Source: Gerris lacustris (Eukaryota; Arthropoda; Insecta; Hemiptera; Gerridae). From it: 64,000 nucleotides of DNA. Positions 1 through 11,018 of this stretch are shown here, piece by piece; the first letter of the stretch is position 1, and the number at the start of each line of letters is the position of its first letter. A program made the translations under genes and the position numbers. The notes under the pieces are model-generated. The model worked only from the letters and a program-made list of their open reading frames with translations. It was not told the origin of the DNA and did not search any database. Location of the stretch: the NCBI GenBank assembly GCA_951217055.1, contig OX578286.1, positions 1,247,508-1,311,507 on the forward strand, read 5' to 3'.

Positions 1-545
1 CCTCAAATTACTCACCTCTATATACTCATTTCTAACCCCTTTTAACGTACTAAAGTCGTTCCTAACCAACTTAAGTTATTCCTAGTCAATCTCTAACTCC
101 CTCTAGACATGCCTTGTCACCTCAAACTCCCTCTGGTCATGTCTAGTCATATAGTCATATCTATCCACTTCTAACTTACTATAATCATATCTAACCACCT
201 CCAGTCATGCCTAGTCATCTCTAACCCCCTGTAATTTACAATATAGTCATATCTAACCATATTTAATTTACTATAGTCACATCTAACCACCTCTATTCAT
301 GCCTAGTTACCTCTAACTCCCTCTAATCATATCTAACCACCTCAAACTCTCTCTAATCATGCCTAGTCACCTCTAACAACCTCTAGTCCTCTCCAACCAC
401 CTCTAGTCATCTCTAACCATTTATAATTTACTATAGTTATATCTACAAACCTCTAGTCATGTCTAGTTACCTCTAACTCCCTCTAGTCATCTCTAATTAC
501 CTCTAGTCAGGTCTAACCACCTCTAACTAACTCTCTTAGTAATTT
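1..545. repeat. Degenerate pyrimidine-rich satellite (CCTCTAACCA-like units)
   Basis: The stretch is built from imperfect units such as CCTCTAACCAC, CCTCTAGTCATG and CCTCTAACTCC. Purines are almost limited to the TAA, TAG and CAT positions. Unit length drifts around 10-11 and about 21 bases. The same motif reappears as a short run at 13928-13985. It begins at or before the window edge. No reading frame of note. Confidence 0.85.
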
Positions 546-917
546 CTAACCCCCTTCTGACCATCTCAAACCCTCTTTAACTATCAGAGACCAGATTAAC
601 ATCAATTTTACCATAAATTCCTCTTTCATTCTCTTAGTATGTTCGTGTGAATCTACTTTCCAAAACAAAATAATCAACTTTATCATTTTAACAAAACTTA
701 TGAATGATTTTACATAAATAGTTGTTTGAGACACACTTAGTGGTCCAAAAGAAAGACAGACATTGATCTCTGTGTAGTTTCATCTTTAGCATTATTTAAA
801 TTTACCTAATTATAAATCAATAAATAATATTTGGTACAGCAGTCCGTCGAGGGCTGCTAATGGGCTTAACCCTACGTGAAATGGATCATACAGGGTTGGC
901 GTATTTCATTAGATATT
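546..917. other. Unannotated AT-rich stretch
   Basis: I see no gene or recognisable repeat family here. A small open frame on the minus strand (546-734) has no start context or domain to support it. Confidence 0.5.
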
Positions 918-1384
918 CTAATGGATAAGGATGATAATGTTATGGATGTTCCAATAGATAAGGATGATAATGCTATGGATGTTCCAATGGATAAGGATGA
1001 TAATGTTATGGATGTTCCAATGGATAAGGATGATAATGTTATGGATAAGGATGATAATGTTATGGATGTTCCATTGGATAAGGATCATAATGTTATGGAT
1101 AAGGATGATAATGTTATGGATGTTCCAATAGATAAGGATGATAATGTTATGGATGTTCCAATGGATAAGGATGATAATGTTATGGATGTTCCAATGGATA
1201 AGGATGATAATGTTATGGATGTTCCAATGGATAAGGATGATAATGTTGTGGATGTTCCAATGGATAAGGATGATAATGTTATGGATAAGGATGATAATGT
1301 TATGGATGTTCCATTGGATAAGGATGATAATGTTATGGATGTTCCAATGGATAAGGAGGATAATGTTATGGATATTTATAGAAG
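918..1384. repeat. 33-bp minisatellite (about 14 units, some shortened)
   Basis: The unit is ATGGATAAGGATGATAATGT followed by TATGGATGTTCCA. Several units lack the last part and are 15-18 bases. Because the unit is a multiple of three the array is open on both strands: plus reads MDKDDNVMDVP repeats, minus reads Ile/His-rich repeats. The plus frame has no ATG before the array, so coding is not supported. Interruptions such as GATCAT for GATGAT and GTG for ATG mark older units. Confidence 0.9.
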
Positions 1385-1459
1385 AAAGGAGGTCTTTATC
1401 CAAAAAGGAGGTTTTGTTCGATCGGTAATAGAAGGTATAAATAATTTCAAGATAAAATG

Positions 1460-1935
1460 AACTTTTTATATACTACGTTTTTGAGTTTTCTATTGAATCG
1501 TATGTAATGTTGATAATATAATTGTTATTGTTATATAATATATACCTAATGTTAGTGAAAAAAAAAAAAATAGTTCCGAATTTATCTACTTCACATAAAT
1601 GACAACCATCTAGAGAGCTGATCTTAAACCTATAAAAGGAAAAATCTTTGTACAACGGATCTCCCCAACACCAAATTTAAACCTTGCCATCGATATATTT
1701 TAAATAATATAATCGATATATTTCCTGTTTTGCTGTCATTCAATGTTTATCTCTATTTATAAAAATCACAAATTTGAAACCCGTCAAAATAAAGATTGCG
1801 TAAATATGGGACATGGATCATCGTGTTCTGAGCTATGTTATAAGTTTCAAATGTCTAGCTATTCGGGAAGTTAGTTAGAAATCGATTGCCAGATTTGTAC
1901 CGGACAAACAAACAAGAAAGCAAGCTAATAAAAAC
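1460..1935 (-). repeat. CGTAGT-family repeat arm, minus orientation
   Basis: This matches, in inverted orientation, 3385-3740 and 20215-20420. Shared landmarks are the end ACTTTTTATATACTACG, the GAGCTCTCTAGATGGTTG-like block (here 1605-1640 reversed), and the later block CATATTTACGCAATC / GGAAGTTAG. Together with 3385-3740 it flanks the 143-bp array as long inverted arms, suggesting one composite element of about 2.3 kb (1460-3740). Confidence 0.7.
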
Positions 1936-2722
1936 GTAGTAAAATTACGTTTGAAGAAATATGAAGGCGACAATACATGAGGGGTTTACGAATGGGCTGA
2001 TTCGGGAAGTTAGTAAGAAATCGATTGCCAGATTTGTACCGGACAAACAAACAAACAAACAAGAAAGCAAGCTAATAAAAACGTAGTAAAATTACGTTTG
2101 AAGGAATATGAAGGCGACAATACATGAGGGGTTTACGAATGGGCTGATTCGGGAAGTTAGTAAGAAATCGATTGCCAGATTTGTACCGGACAAACAAACA
2201 AACAAACAAGAAAGCAAGCTAATAAAAACGTAGTAAAATTACGTTTGAAGGAATATGAAGGCGACAATACATGAGGGGTTTACGAATGGGCTGATTCGGG
2301 AAGTTAGTAAGAAATCGATTGCCAGATTTGTACCGGACAAACAAACAAACAAGAAAGCAAGCTAATAAAAACGTAGTAAAATTACGTTTGAAGGAATATG
2401 AAGGCGACAATACATGAGGGGTTTACGAATGGGCTGATTCGGGAAGTTAGTAAGAAATCGATTGCCAGATTTGTACCGGACAAACAAACAAACAAGAAAG
2501 CAAGCTAATAAAAACGTAGTAAAATTACGTTTGAAGGAATATGAAGGCGACAATACATGAGGGGTTTACGAATGGGCTGATTCGGGAAGTTAGTAAGAAA
2601 TCGATTGCCAGATTTGTACCGGACAAACAAACAAACAAGAAAGCAAGCTAATAAAAAAGTAGTAAAATTACGTTTGAAGGAATATGAAGGCGACAATACA
2701 TGAGGGGTTTACGAATGGGCTG
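1860..2722. repeat. 143-bp tandem array, six units
   Basis: Units start with TTCGGGAAGTTAGTAAG at 1862, 2001, 2148, 2295, 2438 and 2581. The spacing is 139, 147, 147, 143 and 143. The differences I checked come mainly from extra or missing AAAC blocks. Units are otherwise almost identical, so amplification is recent. Each unit contains GCAAGCTAATAAAAACGTAG, the reverse of the arm sequence at 3398-3420, so the array grew from the terminal segment of the surrounding element. Identical 63-codon minus-strand frames in it are by-products of the repeat. Confidence 0.95.
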
Positions 2723-3384
2723 GCAGACAATATAAATATTGTCGGTAGTGACGATGTCTTCTGAGAGTGACTGTATATTGTATATTCTCTTGACACTGGC
2801 CAAACCAAATTCATCATAATGCAAACAAAACCCAAGGACAAGTTTAAATCGTACAGGAGGTCAAAACTAGAATCATCTTGGCAACCACAATTCAGGGTTA
2901 TCATCGAATTCTTTTACGTACTAACGCGTTAACCTAAGTTTATATAGAAGAGACGACATTCTCGGAAGGATACAGAATATTATATCCTTCCGACTCTATT
3001 ATAATGCCCGTTCTAAACTAGGCATCGCGCGGCTCTATTATTGAAGCGAGCGTAATGCAATAAATTTTAGGTATTGAGAGAATACTTAAATATGAGTTGA
3101 TAGTTAAAGAGGATGATTGTAATAAAGAGCCGTGTAGGGGTGGAGAACAGTGCCTTTCTACATAATCCTTGACTTACTTGTTCCTGCCATCTTCATTTCA
3201 ACTATTATAACATGTATCACCTTACTACTCAATAACTTCTGCTTGTATCAAGTTAAAATTTTACATGCCTGTTTCAATTGTGCCTTGATTAATTTGTTTT
3301 AGCCTTTAGTTTAGACGATGTGCATGAAGGTTTGTAAAAATCGTTACGTTAGAACGTTAGATATTGGTAAAAACGTTGTTTTCT
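2723..3384. repeat. Family A dispersed repeat, partial copy (3020-3380), with unannotated flank
   Basis: 3020-3380 shares the blocks CTAGGCATCGCG, TTGAAGCGAGCGTA, CTTCTGCTTGTATCA and AAATCGTTACGT with 25550-25920 and 60590-60860. The first 300 bases contain nothing I recognise. Confidence 0.7.
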
Positions 3385-3740
3385 CTATTTTACTACGTTT
3401 TTATTAGCTTGCTTTCTTGTTTGTTTGTCCAGTACAAATCTTGCAATCGATTTTTAACTAACTTCCCGAGTAGCTAGACATTTTAAACTTTTAGAATAGC
3501 TCAGAACACGATGACAATGCATCATTTTAATACTTTTAGCCATCTTTCAGCAGAATTTAATTCGTTTTCAGCAAATTTTGCTGTATGGAAAGTTAGTTCG
3601 GAAAAAATCCGCAAGTTATTTTATTTGTTTTGACATATCCCATATTTACAATCTTCATTTTGACGGGTTTCAAATTTATGATTTATGACAGAAAATTTAA
3701 AAACGTAGTATATAAAAAGTTCTTTTTATCTTGTAATCAT
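3385..3740 (+). repeat. CGTAGT-family repeat arm, plus orientation
   Basis: It runs from ACTACGTTTTTATTAGCTTG to ACGTAGTATATAAAAAGTTC. It is the inverted partner of 1460-1935 and similar to 7562-7800, 18535-18655 and 20280-20420. It looks like one end of a non-autonomous inverted-repeat element; no transposase is present. Confidence 0.7.
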
Positions 3741-4250
3741 TTTTAAACGTTTAGGTCCGCTTTAATAGTTTTAACGATCTGTAACAACATCGTAGCGGTG
3801 ATAATAAAAAAAAATGTTTTTGTAAAAAATGTTCGTCTTATCGAATGGGTGATGATAATATCTTTTCCCGTTCTGAAATTCCAATTTTATACATTTGAAG
3901 CTCACGTTTACGGGAGCGTTGCATGCGAACTCTTAGACGGATAACGGTGTCCGACGAATTAAGCCTGAGCAATAGTAAAAGGAACATGTTACTAAATTTC
4001 AACTAAATCGGTCCAAAAATATCCATTCTGTCATTAAAAATTTCATGAAATTAATTATCAGCTCTGATAATACTGTATAGAAACAGTTAGCATTATAAAA
4101 TAACGAAAGTACAAACTCTGCTAAAAATTGAAAGAGGCTATATAAATGGATGTGCAGACAATGTAAATATAGGTGTCAGCGCTAAGTAAATGGAAGGTTA
4201 ACTACCTCAAACCATCTGTAACACAGCGCAGTGTTTACAAATAGGTCTGT
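3740..4250. repeat. Family A repeat, distal part
   Basis: It contains the family landmarks TTTAGGTCCGCTTTAATAG, CATCGTAGCGGTG and GCGAACTCTTAGACGGATAAC, shared with 11040-11240, 25930-26240 and 60905-61145. After about 4050 no further similarity is obvious. Confidence 0.65.
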
Positions 4251-4264
4251 GTAAATATAGTGTA

Positions 4265-4700
4265 GTGTAATAGTACATTACGCGTCTAGAGCGGAAAGTA
4301 GCATTGTGCATGCGAGTGTGGAGTTTGCACCCGAGCGAGAGCGAGGGTAGTAAAACCGCAAGAGCAAAGCAAAATGCAGTTCCCACGAATTTCGTACCGT
4401 ACTTTATCTACGATTGTTGGGTTTTAATAATAAATACAAAAACTCATTAAAAATACACTAAAAACTTGATAAAAAACGGTTACTTTAATAAAACAAACAG
4501 CAAATTAGTTTTGTTAAATGTAAACAAACACGCAAAGCGTGCGATAAAGGTGAAAAATTATTTTTTTTTCAACCCTAGGGCGGAAATAAAGAAGAATTCT
4601 TTACCTTTATCGCACGATTGTGAAACGCGCATGCGCAATGAATATAACTACGAAAAGAACGCATCTAAACAGATATAAAATTTGTATATTTCGTATCAAT
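4265..4700. repeat. Family C repeat (TACATTACGCG), partial copy
   Basis: Landmarks are AGTACATTACGCGTC, GCATGCGAGTGTGGAGTTTG, CAAATTAGTTTTGTTAAATG and GCGCATGCGCAATGAAT. Other copies lie at 11410-12160 and 16690-17275. A 70-codon open frame here is not conserved in the other copies. Confidence 0.75.
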
Positions 4701-4739
4701 AGTAGATAAACATAATTACAAATAAGTAGCGTAAATATA

Positions 4740-5400
4740 ATTGTCAATATATCGCAAAAATTGAGGTATACAGACCGAACCAAAAATGTGTTCCCTGATT
4801 TCTAAAACAGATTTTTATCTTGGATTTTTTTTAAATCGGAGACATACGAAAACTTGGTTTTTCAGAACGATCACAGAGCTTCCGTTACCTTCGATAAGCT
4901 CGGAAACAAAATTTCTGACATCTTAACTTAAACTATAATCCCTTTTTTTGAGGGATGGTATTTTTGAGGCTTCCCTACATATTTTGGGTGTATTACACAT
5001 TACTTAAGTATGAAGTTTCATTCTTTTTTTTTATAGGGTACATTCAGAGATAGAGCAGCGCTAACGACAGACATCAGATAAACGAAGGAAATGATAAAGG
5101 TGGTCGGTTTGGCCGACACTAAAAAGGATTTCAGATGGGACTATCATCTGAGATAAAATATTTTCTCGATCTGAGGTAAAGTAATGATGCATTGGCAGAC
5201 TGGGAGGAAGGTAGCAAGATTAGCTACGCGGCCGACCAGTGCAAGGACACCGGGCTACCGTATCTAAATACAACAACACAAACTGCCAACAGAAATAACC
5301 AAACAAACCTCCGAAAACATCCACCAACAATATAAACATACTCTCTAATCTGAATCTGCAACTATCTGCACGGCTACTTTCCACACCATCGAACTTTCAT
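4740..5400. repeat. Family D end (GCTTCCGTTACCTTCG) and unannotated flank
   Basis: 4785-4912 is the inverse of 33066-33200, with the terminal motif GCTTCCGTTACC...GCTCGGAA. From 4913 to 5400 I see only AT-rich sequence and one GC-richer stretch (5040-5290) with no frame or repeat I can name. Confidence 0.55.
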
Positions 5401-6240
5401 CAAAATCAGTCCAGTATTTTTCAAAATATAGGTGCAAATAAATGTATGTTTGTGCGCATGTAGAAGAGAAATAAATGTTCGAAAACGTTGTTATTGCTAT
5501 GCTAGTTTTATTCCATTACTCTACAGTAATTGATCATTTGACAGTAATTGATCATTTGACGAAGGAATAGATAAGTTCCTAATATAATTATCTTATTTGA
5601 TATGTTCAAGACGTGAAAAGTTTTTGTATTCTCGCCAGTGTAATGAATATGCCTTGAGAGAGGGCGAAATATATTAACCATTTTAAATTATTATTTCCTT
5701 TAAGTGTCTCAACCAATGAAGTAAAACAATCAAAGGAAACAAACCTACGAACTCGCATGAGAAATAAATGGATGAAGAAGGTCGAAACTTATATGGCACC
5801 AACAATGGCCTAATTATGATCTACCATACAAATTTCATTAAAATCGGACGTGTAGTTTTTAAGATATGTTTGTTAACAAAAATTGAGCTAAGGACCGACA
5901 GACAGACACGGAACTAATGTTCCCTGATGTCTGTGTTAGAATTCCTTTTCAGACAGACACGGAACATTTTTGGTTCCGTGTCTGTCAGTCGCTTAATTTT
6001 TGCGAACCAACACATCTTAAAAACTCCTCGTCCGATTTTATTGAAATTTGGATGGTTGGCCACATTTAGCCCAATGTTGATTTCAACTTTCTGCGCCCAT
6101 TTTTTTCTCTTCAACATGCACACAAACATACATTTATTTACACCTATATCATCAAAAACACTTATCTGATTTGTATGAAATTTGGATGGTTTATCGAAAG
6201 TTGCCTGCAGATACCAGATTAACTTCAACTGTCTGCGATC
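5400..6240. repeat. Head-to-head pair of family D repeats
   Basis: The left copy (about 5400-5935, minus) and right copy (about 5940-6240, plus) meet at a GACAGACAGACACGGAAC block. Both carry the ATCCGATTTTATTGAAATTTGG-like core. Single copies are at 21150-21420 and 33066-33480. Confidence 0.75.
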
Positions 6241-6698
6241 CTTAAATTTTAGCTAAATTGATGTAAATAATTCAAAACATTTATGACAGTAAAAAACGGG
6301 GGAAATTTAATTTGAGTTTAGTATAAAATTATTAAAGTATACAAAATAGCACGAGAGGAAACTAGGAGCCACTCTAATTGACAGTCAATTTAAAAGAATG
6401 ATTTTAAAAAGAAAAGAAAAAAATAAAAAATAGAAATGGATTTTAAGTGAGTCTCATACAAATTTTGAAGCGGCTCCACGAAAAAGATAATGTGGAGGTG
6501 GTTAGAGAAAGAAAGAAGAGAAGAAAAAAAAGAAGAAAAAAAAAAAAAAAAAAAAAAATAGAAATGAATTTTAAGTTAGTCTCATACAAATTTTGAAGCG
6601 GCTCCACGAAAAAGTTAATGTGGATGGTGGAACCAACTTTTTGCGGATCCGCTAGAAGTCCACTGATAAATCAGTACGCAGTACGCGTGGTGATCAAG
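6241..6698. repeat. Direct duplication of about 100 bp in A-rich sequence
   Basis: 6408-6500 and 6530-6620 both read AAATAGAAATGRATTTTAAG, GTCTCATACAAATTTTGAAG and CGGCTCCACGAAAAAG. The two are separated by a GAAAGAAGAGAAG and poly(A) run at 6507-6559. The rest shows nothing recognisable. Confidence 0.75.
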
Positions 6699-7107
6699 CG
6701 GTTGAACTAGCCTATACGGGGCATCATGTATAGAAATGAAAAAAACTGGCACATATAATTATATATGTGCTAAGTCTTTTCTATATATTGATAAAAAATA
6801 CACCAATTATGGATTCTTCTTTGTTTCATAAGTTTTCTCTTGATACAATTTCCATCTTCAGTGCTCTATTTTGAGACACAGCTGTGTACAGGTCGATTTT
6901 GGGAATCTTGGGCGTATGTATCTGTTGTAGATTACCTGGGCTTCGATGTAGCGTATCTGGTTTTTCAAGAGAGTATTAAATGAAAAAGAATACATAAATA
7001 ATGCAATTTATATCAATATACAGGAAACACTTTAATTATGTACGCATTATATTTGTTAATTTTTGCATTTCTATACATGATGCCCCTTGTAGGCTGGTCC
7101 AACCGAT
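6699..7107. mobile_element. Small terminal-inverted-repeat element (MITE-like, about 400 bp)
   Basis: Left end GGTTGAACTAGCCTATACGG, then GGCATCATGTATAGAAATG. Right end is CATTTCTATACATGATGCCC then CTTGTAGGCTGGTCCAACC. The arms pair over about 40 bases with few mismatches. I could not fix a target-site duplication. Confidence 0.7.
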
Positions 7108-7561
7108 CAAGCTAGCTGGTAAACTTAAATGTTACTCAAGCTTGAGAAATGCAGCCTGTAGGAATGAGATACAGGGGTTCCCCCTAATCAAACACAAGTA
7201 GTGATAAGAAATAGTCAACATTGCATGACGACTCTTCAAATACATACTTTCTGATTTTATAGATTAGACAACAAGGATTCGGTTTAGTCGATAAAATGGC
7301 ATTTATATTAGAGGAGAAGTTATAGTCAAGGGGGCTAACAAGTGGCATTTGCACAATTTTGAGAAATAGCGGTATAAAGTTAAATTGGCCGACAAACAGG
7401 GTCATTCTTAAGTAGTTAATTTCCTCGGGACTAGATGAATGCACGCTGCTCGTGACAGAGAATTCACTCGTATTCCTTTGACACCAGCATCTTATAAGTA
7501 TAAGTATTAACTATCCGTTGCTGTTGCCTGCAATTAACTCTATTCCAACGAATATGTCACT
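7108..7561. other. Unannotated stretch
   Basis: No gene, element end or repeat is recognised. A minus-strand open frame (7184-7444, 86 codons) has no domain I can name. Confidence 0.4.
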
Positions 7562-7810
7562 ATTTACTACGTTTTCATTAGCTTGCTTTTTTGTTTGTTT
7601 GTTTGTCCAGTACAAATGTTACAATCGATTTTTAACTATCTTCCCGAGTAGCTAAACATTTGAAACTTTTAGAATAGCTCAGAACACGCTGACAATACAG
7701 TATTTTAATACTTTTAGCCATCTTTCAGCTGACTTTAATTAGTTTTCAGCAAATTTTGCTGTGCGGAAAGTTAGTTTGGAAATAATGGAGATAATAGTTA
7801 TTTATGTCAC
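7562..7810 (+). repeat. CGTAGT-family repeat, partial copy
   Basis: It closely follows 3388-3610: TTAGCTTGC, GTTTGTTTGTCCAGTACAAA, AGAATAGCTCAGAACACG and CAGCAAATTTTGCTGT are all shared in order. Confidence 0.8.
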
Positions 7811-8040
7811 TAGGCAGCAAAATGGAATTTTGCTGACAAGTTTTTTAAGTTTTAGTTCCGAGCCGAAGGCGAGGATAGGCTAAACAAATTTACTGCTGAG
7901 GCGAAGCCGAGGCAGGAAATTTACTATCTTACCGTCGAGGCGAAGCCGAGTCAGGAAAAGTACATGTTGACTGATGAGGCGAAGCCGAGGCAGGAATGTT
8001 TCCTTTGCTGCATAGTTACATACAATATTTTATCTAGTAA
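7811..8040 (+). repeat. Family E repeat with GAGGCGAAGCCGAGGCAGG clusters
   Basis: Three GAGGCGAAGCCGAGNCAGG blocks lie between AGCAAAATGGAATTTTGCTG (7827-7846) and ACATACAATATTTTATCT (8018-8035). 48655-48880 is the inverted counterpart. The GC-rich blocks stand out against the AT-rich background. Confidence 0.8.
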
Positions 8041-8600
8041 CGCCAGAAAAATTACACTAAAGATTTTAGTACCTGATTTAGAGGGCAAAATAAACTTTTC
8101 TAGTATGATGTTGCAATATATGCAATTTCAGGTGGCGTGTTATCAAACAAGTCTTCAACGTCTTGCACAACATTATCATCCATATTTTTATTTAAACTTC
8201 AAAAACCTAATTTTAACAAATTTATCAAAATGATAATAACAGAAAACTATTAAATTAGTATAATCTTTTTTTGATAGATAAAAGATTTAAAGCAATGAAA
8301 GTAATAAAAATCGAATTGATGACTCGAAAGCTTGAGTAAGTGTAATGAGTAATGACTCAAAACAAAGACAAAATAATTAGTGTTGCCATTTTTTTATTAA
8401 CAGCTGTTTTTTTATCTCAATTTTTAGCGATTTTTTAAAAAAATAATCACTGTAAAATAATAATATTAGTTTTATTATTATAATTTTTAAAGGTATTTTC
8501 AAAAAAACATAAATATTAAGCAGAATATTACACTTAAATATACAAAAATGAACAATGTGGGAAAGTTCATAACCTGAGATGTAGTAACTTTTTCTTAAAA
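8041..8600. other. AT-rich stretch without features
   Basis: Long A and T runs, no element ends. The 7964-8233 open frame starts inside the family E repeat and is not supported as a gene. Confidence 0.5.
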
Positions 8601-8619
8601 TTTGGCAGCCTGTTTGTTA

Positions 8620-8688
8620 TTTTGCTGACACTTTGAACTTATGCTGACACTTTGAACTTTTGCTGACACTTTGATATTTTGCTGCGTG
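8620..8688. repeat. Three-unit tandem repeat, about 20 bp
   Basis: TGCTGACACTTTGAACTTA recurs at 8622, 8642 and 8662, with the last unit changed to GATATTT. Confidence 0.85.
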
Positions 8689-8699
8689 TTTTTTTGACA

Positions 8700-9420
8700 T
8701 GTTACAAAAGAATCAAGAAAAATGACATTTTGCAGATTGAAAACAGTACAACTATGCCTAATTTTGCTGCTGTGAGTAGATAAAAAATATTTTGTTGTTC
8801 GGAAAGATGACATAGCTTGCGTTACCTTGGGTAAGCTCGGAAGCAAAGTTGTAAGTATGAACTCGGATGAAAGGAAGTATATAGGGACTATGGAGGCTTT
8901 ATGTCGGGTCAGAGTGATAAAGTTATGACTGGCGGGTGAAAACAGTTGGTTTGTTAGGTTGGGAGGCGTGGCTTGAGAATGAGGTGATGCACGCCGCGGT
9001 ACTCCAAGGTATCACGTGATGTTCTCCCTAGAGTCGTCTGGTTCCTCAGTACTCAGTACTCAGTACTCACCAGAGTACACAGTGGTTTCTGGTTTCCCTT
9101 TCATACGGCACTTCTATAACAATGCCAGTCACTCACGCAAAAACATTCTCCTCTGTACGCAACCAACAGCCAATTCACCTTTGAATAATACTAAAAATTC
9201 AACGCGCTAAAAGTTCTTTAAGTTGTAACTATGAAACTTAAAACTTAAAATTGAATTTCGAATTGATTGTACAAGGTACAGGTACTAATTGAGTACTTTA
9301 TAATTATAAGCGTTAATTCTTGGTTTAGTTCTAATGTCATAAATATTGACTGTCTAAATGTATATGAATATTGAAAGCTTGGATTCGGGAGTAGTTATCG
9401 ATTACGGCAGTTAAAAATCA
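8700..9420. other. Mostly unannotated; family D end at 8795-8850
   Basis: GCGTTACCTTGGGTAAGCTC at 8818-8837 is a diverged family D end. A short CAGTACTCAGTACTCAGTAC run is at 9046-9067. Nothing else is recognised. Confidence 0.5.
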
Positions 9421-9422
9421 TT

Positions 9423-9499
9423 CTCCTGCGTAGCTTAGTTGGCCAGAGCATCTGTACTGGAAATACGGGAGACCCCCGTTCAAATCCCGGCGCGGGAGT
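9423..9499 (+). tRNA. tRNA-like sequence (anticodon GGA), probably a pseudogene or SINE head
   Basis: It folds as a tRNA. The 7-bp acceptor TCCTGCG pairs with CGCGGGA, and the D stem GCTT pairs with GAGC. The 5-bp anticodon stem CTGTA/TACGG holds loop CTGGAAA, so the anticodon is GGA. There is an A-box-like TAGCTTAGTTGG and a B-box-like GTTCAAATCC. Against a working gene: the T stem has two C-C mismatches, and a true tRNA-Ser would need a long variable arm that is absent. A T-rich tract follows. Confidence 0.5.
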
Positions 9500-9647
9500 G
9501 TATTTTTCACTGTCTGTTTCTCGTTGTAAATAATAATTATAATTTGATTTAAATTAAAATTTAAACTTTCCGTAGTATGATAACTTCCAAAAACTTAAAA
9601 TTGAATTTGTAACTATGCTAATAATTACAAGAGAAAAAAAAACTTTA

Positions 9648-10590
9648 TACAGGGTGGTCCAAAAGTCTACCCCCCCCCCCCCTCTTAACTTTTGAACGGT
9701 TTGAGATAAATTAATGAAACTTGGGGGATCTCTACCATGCAAAGGGAAGTTTGTTTTCATGCAATCACCCACTAGGGGCAACCACCCACTTTGCCCCCAG
9801 GCCACCTAACTTTAAAATTTCAAATTGGAGTGTATATTTTTGATTGCATATTTGGATTCCACAGTGAAAAATAATAAACTTTTACTTGAATTTTTTTTTT
9901 CTATTCCCAATAGTTTGCCCCCTATAGGTGGGCAAAGATAGCAAAATTACCCTACCGATAATACGTTGTAAAATCTAAACGGTTAGAGATAAATTAATGA
10001 AACTTACGGGATCCGTACCATGTAAAGGGAAGTTGGTTTTCATGCAACCGCGCTGTAGGGGCAACCTCCCATTTTGCCCCCAGACCACCTAAATTCAAAA
10101 TTTGGTCCTAGAATGTATATTTTTGATAGCAGATTTTGATTCTACGGCAAAAAATAAAAATATTTTACTTCAAACTTATTTTTCTACCTCTAATATTTTG
10201 CCCCCTATAGGAGGGCAAAGGTATAAAAATCGTAGATTTCAGCGCCTGGGGGCAAAATGGAGGTTGCCCCTAGTAAGCGAGTGGATGATTAAACACTTCC
10301 CTTTACATGGTACAGATCCCCCAAGTTCCATGACTTTATTTCAAACCATTTAGATTTTATAACGATCTAAGTGTTATTTTTTTACTATTGCGGAAGGGTT
10401 ATTTTGCTATCTTTGCCCCCCTGTAGGGGGCAAAATATTGGAGATAGAAATAATAGTTTCAAGTAAAAGTTTATTATTTTTCACCGTATAATCCAAATAT
10501 GCTATCAAAAATATACACTCCAATTTGAAATTTTGAAGTTAGGTGGCCTGGGGGCAAAGTGGGTGGTTGCCCCTAGTGGGTCCCTCTCCT
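9648..10590. mobile_element. Fold-back repeat of four related units
   Basis: The unit carries GGGGCAACCNCCCANTTTGC, CCATGNAAAGGGAAGT and TATATTTTTGAT. Two direct units (9700-9960, 9985-10230) are followed by two inverted, partly shortened units (10240-10345 and 10380-10585), so the whole can fold into a long hairpin. The left outer end reads ACAGGGTGGTCCAAAAG; its partner is missing on the right, where the arm stops at CTAGTGGG (10574-10581). Open frames inside are short and not conserved. Confidence 0.8.
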
Positions 10591-10677
10591 CGTTCTCTCC
10601 ATAATAAACACTATTAATATAGTTTTAGCAATCTTTAGCACTTCATAGCGGTGTCGCTGTTGCTTATATTAACAAAT
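10591..10677 (+). repeat. Family A repeat, left half; ends in the TSD of an insertion
   Basis: TTTAGCACTTCATAGCGG matches family A. The copy resumes at 11019 after the 10678-11018 insertion. The last 14 bases (10664-10677) are the left target-site duplication. Confidence 0.75.
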
Positions 10678-11018
10678 AATTAGTTGTTTTGACTGAGATT
10701 TTGTGGTAGCACTTCATAATTATGACTAGAGAGGTTGGTAGAAAGTTACACAACAATATTGTCACCACAATTTTTATTACACATAAACTCACAAACGCGT
10801 TTCGACAAATAACATCATCAAAGTCCACCCCCACCTTGTACTGTTAGTTTATAATAAATGTTTGTAAAATAGTTAGCTTAGTACAGAATTAACCCTTACT
10901 AAGTTAACACACACACACTGAAGATGATGTTATTTGTCGAAACGCGTTTGTGAGTTTATAATAAAAATTTTGGTGACAATATTGTTGTGTAACTTTCTAC
11001 CAACCTCTCTAGTCATAG
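10678..11018. mobile_element. 341-bp retroposon-like insertion with 14-bp TSD and inverted arms
   Basis: TTATATTAACAAAT occurs at 10664-10677 and 11019-11032, so removing 10678-11018 restores a family A repeat. Arms at about 10722-10820 and 10919-11017 are inverted copies (GTTACACAACAATATTGT, AAACGCGTTTCGACAAATAA). The centre holds an ACACACACAC run. A long TSD points to insertion by reverse transcription rather than a cut-and-paste transposase. The arms carry CTGAAGA...GAAACGCG, resembling the tail motif of arthropod Penelope-like elements; that family call is inference. Confidence 0.8.

Noticed and set aside
1..545. Telomeric repeat (CCTAA) at the window start
   Set aside because: Units are CCTCTAACCA-like, irregular and recur internally at 13928; the insect telomere motif is not in tandem.
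918..1403. Possible membrane protein on minus (Ile/His-rich repeats)
   Set aside because: Reverse reading of the 33-bp minisatellite; no ATG-led unique sequence or domain.
2219..2696. Three identical 63-codon minus-strand open frames
   Set aside because: They are the same frame repeated by the 143-bp tandem array and have no start context or domain.
9423..9499. Functional tRNA-Ser(GGA)
   Set aside because: The T stem is mispaired and the long variable arm of serine tRNAs is missing; listed only as tRNA-like.
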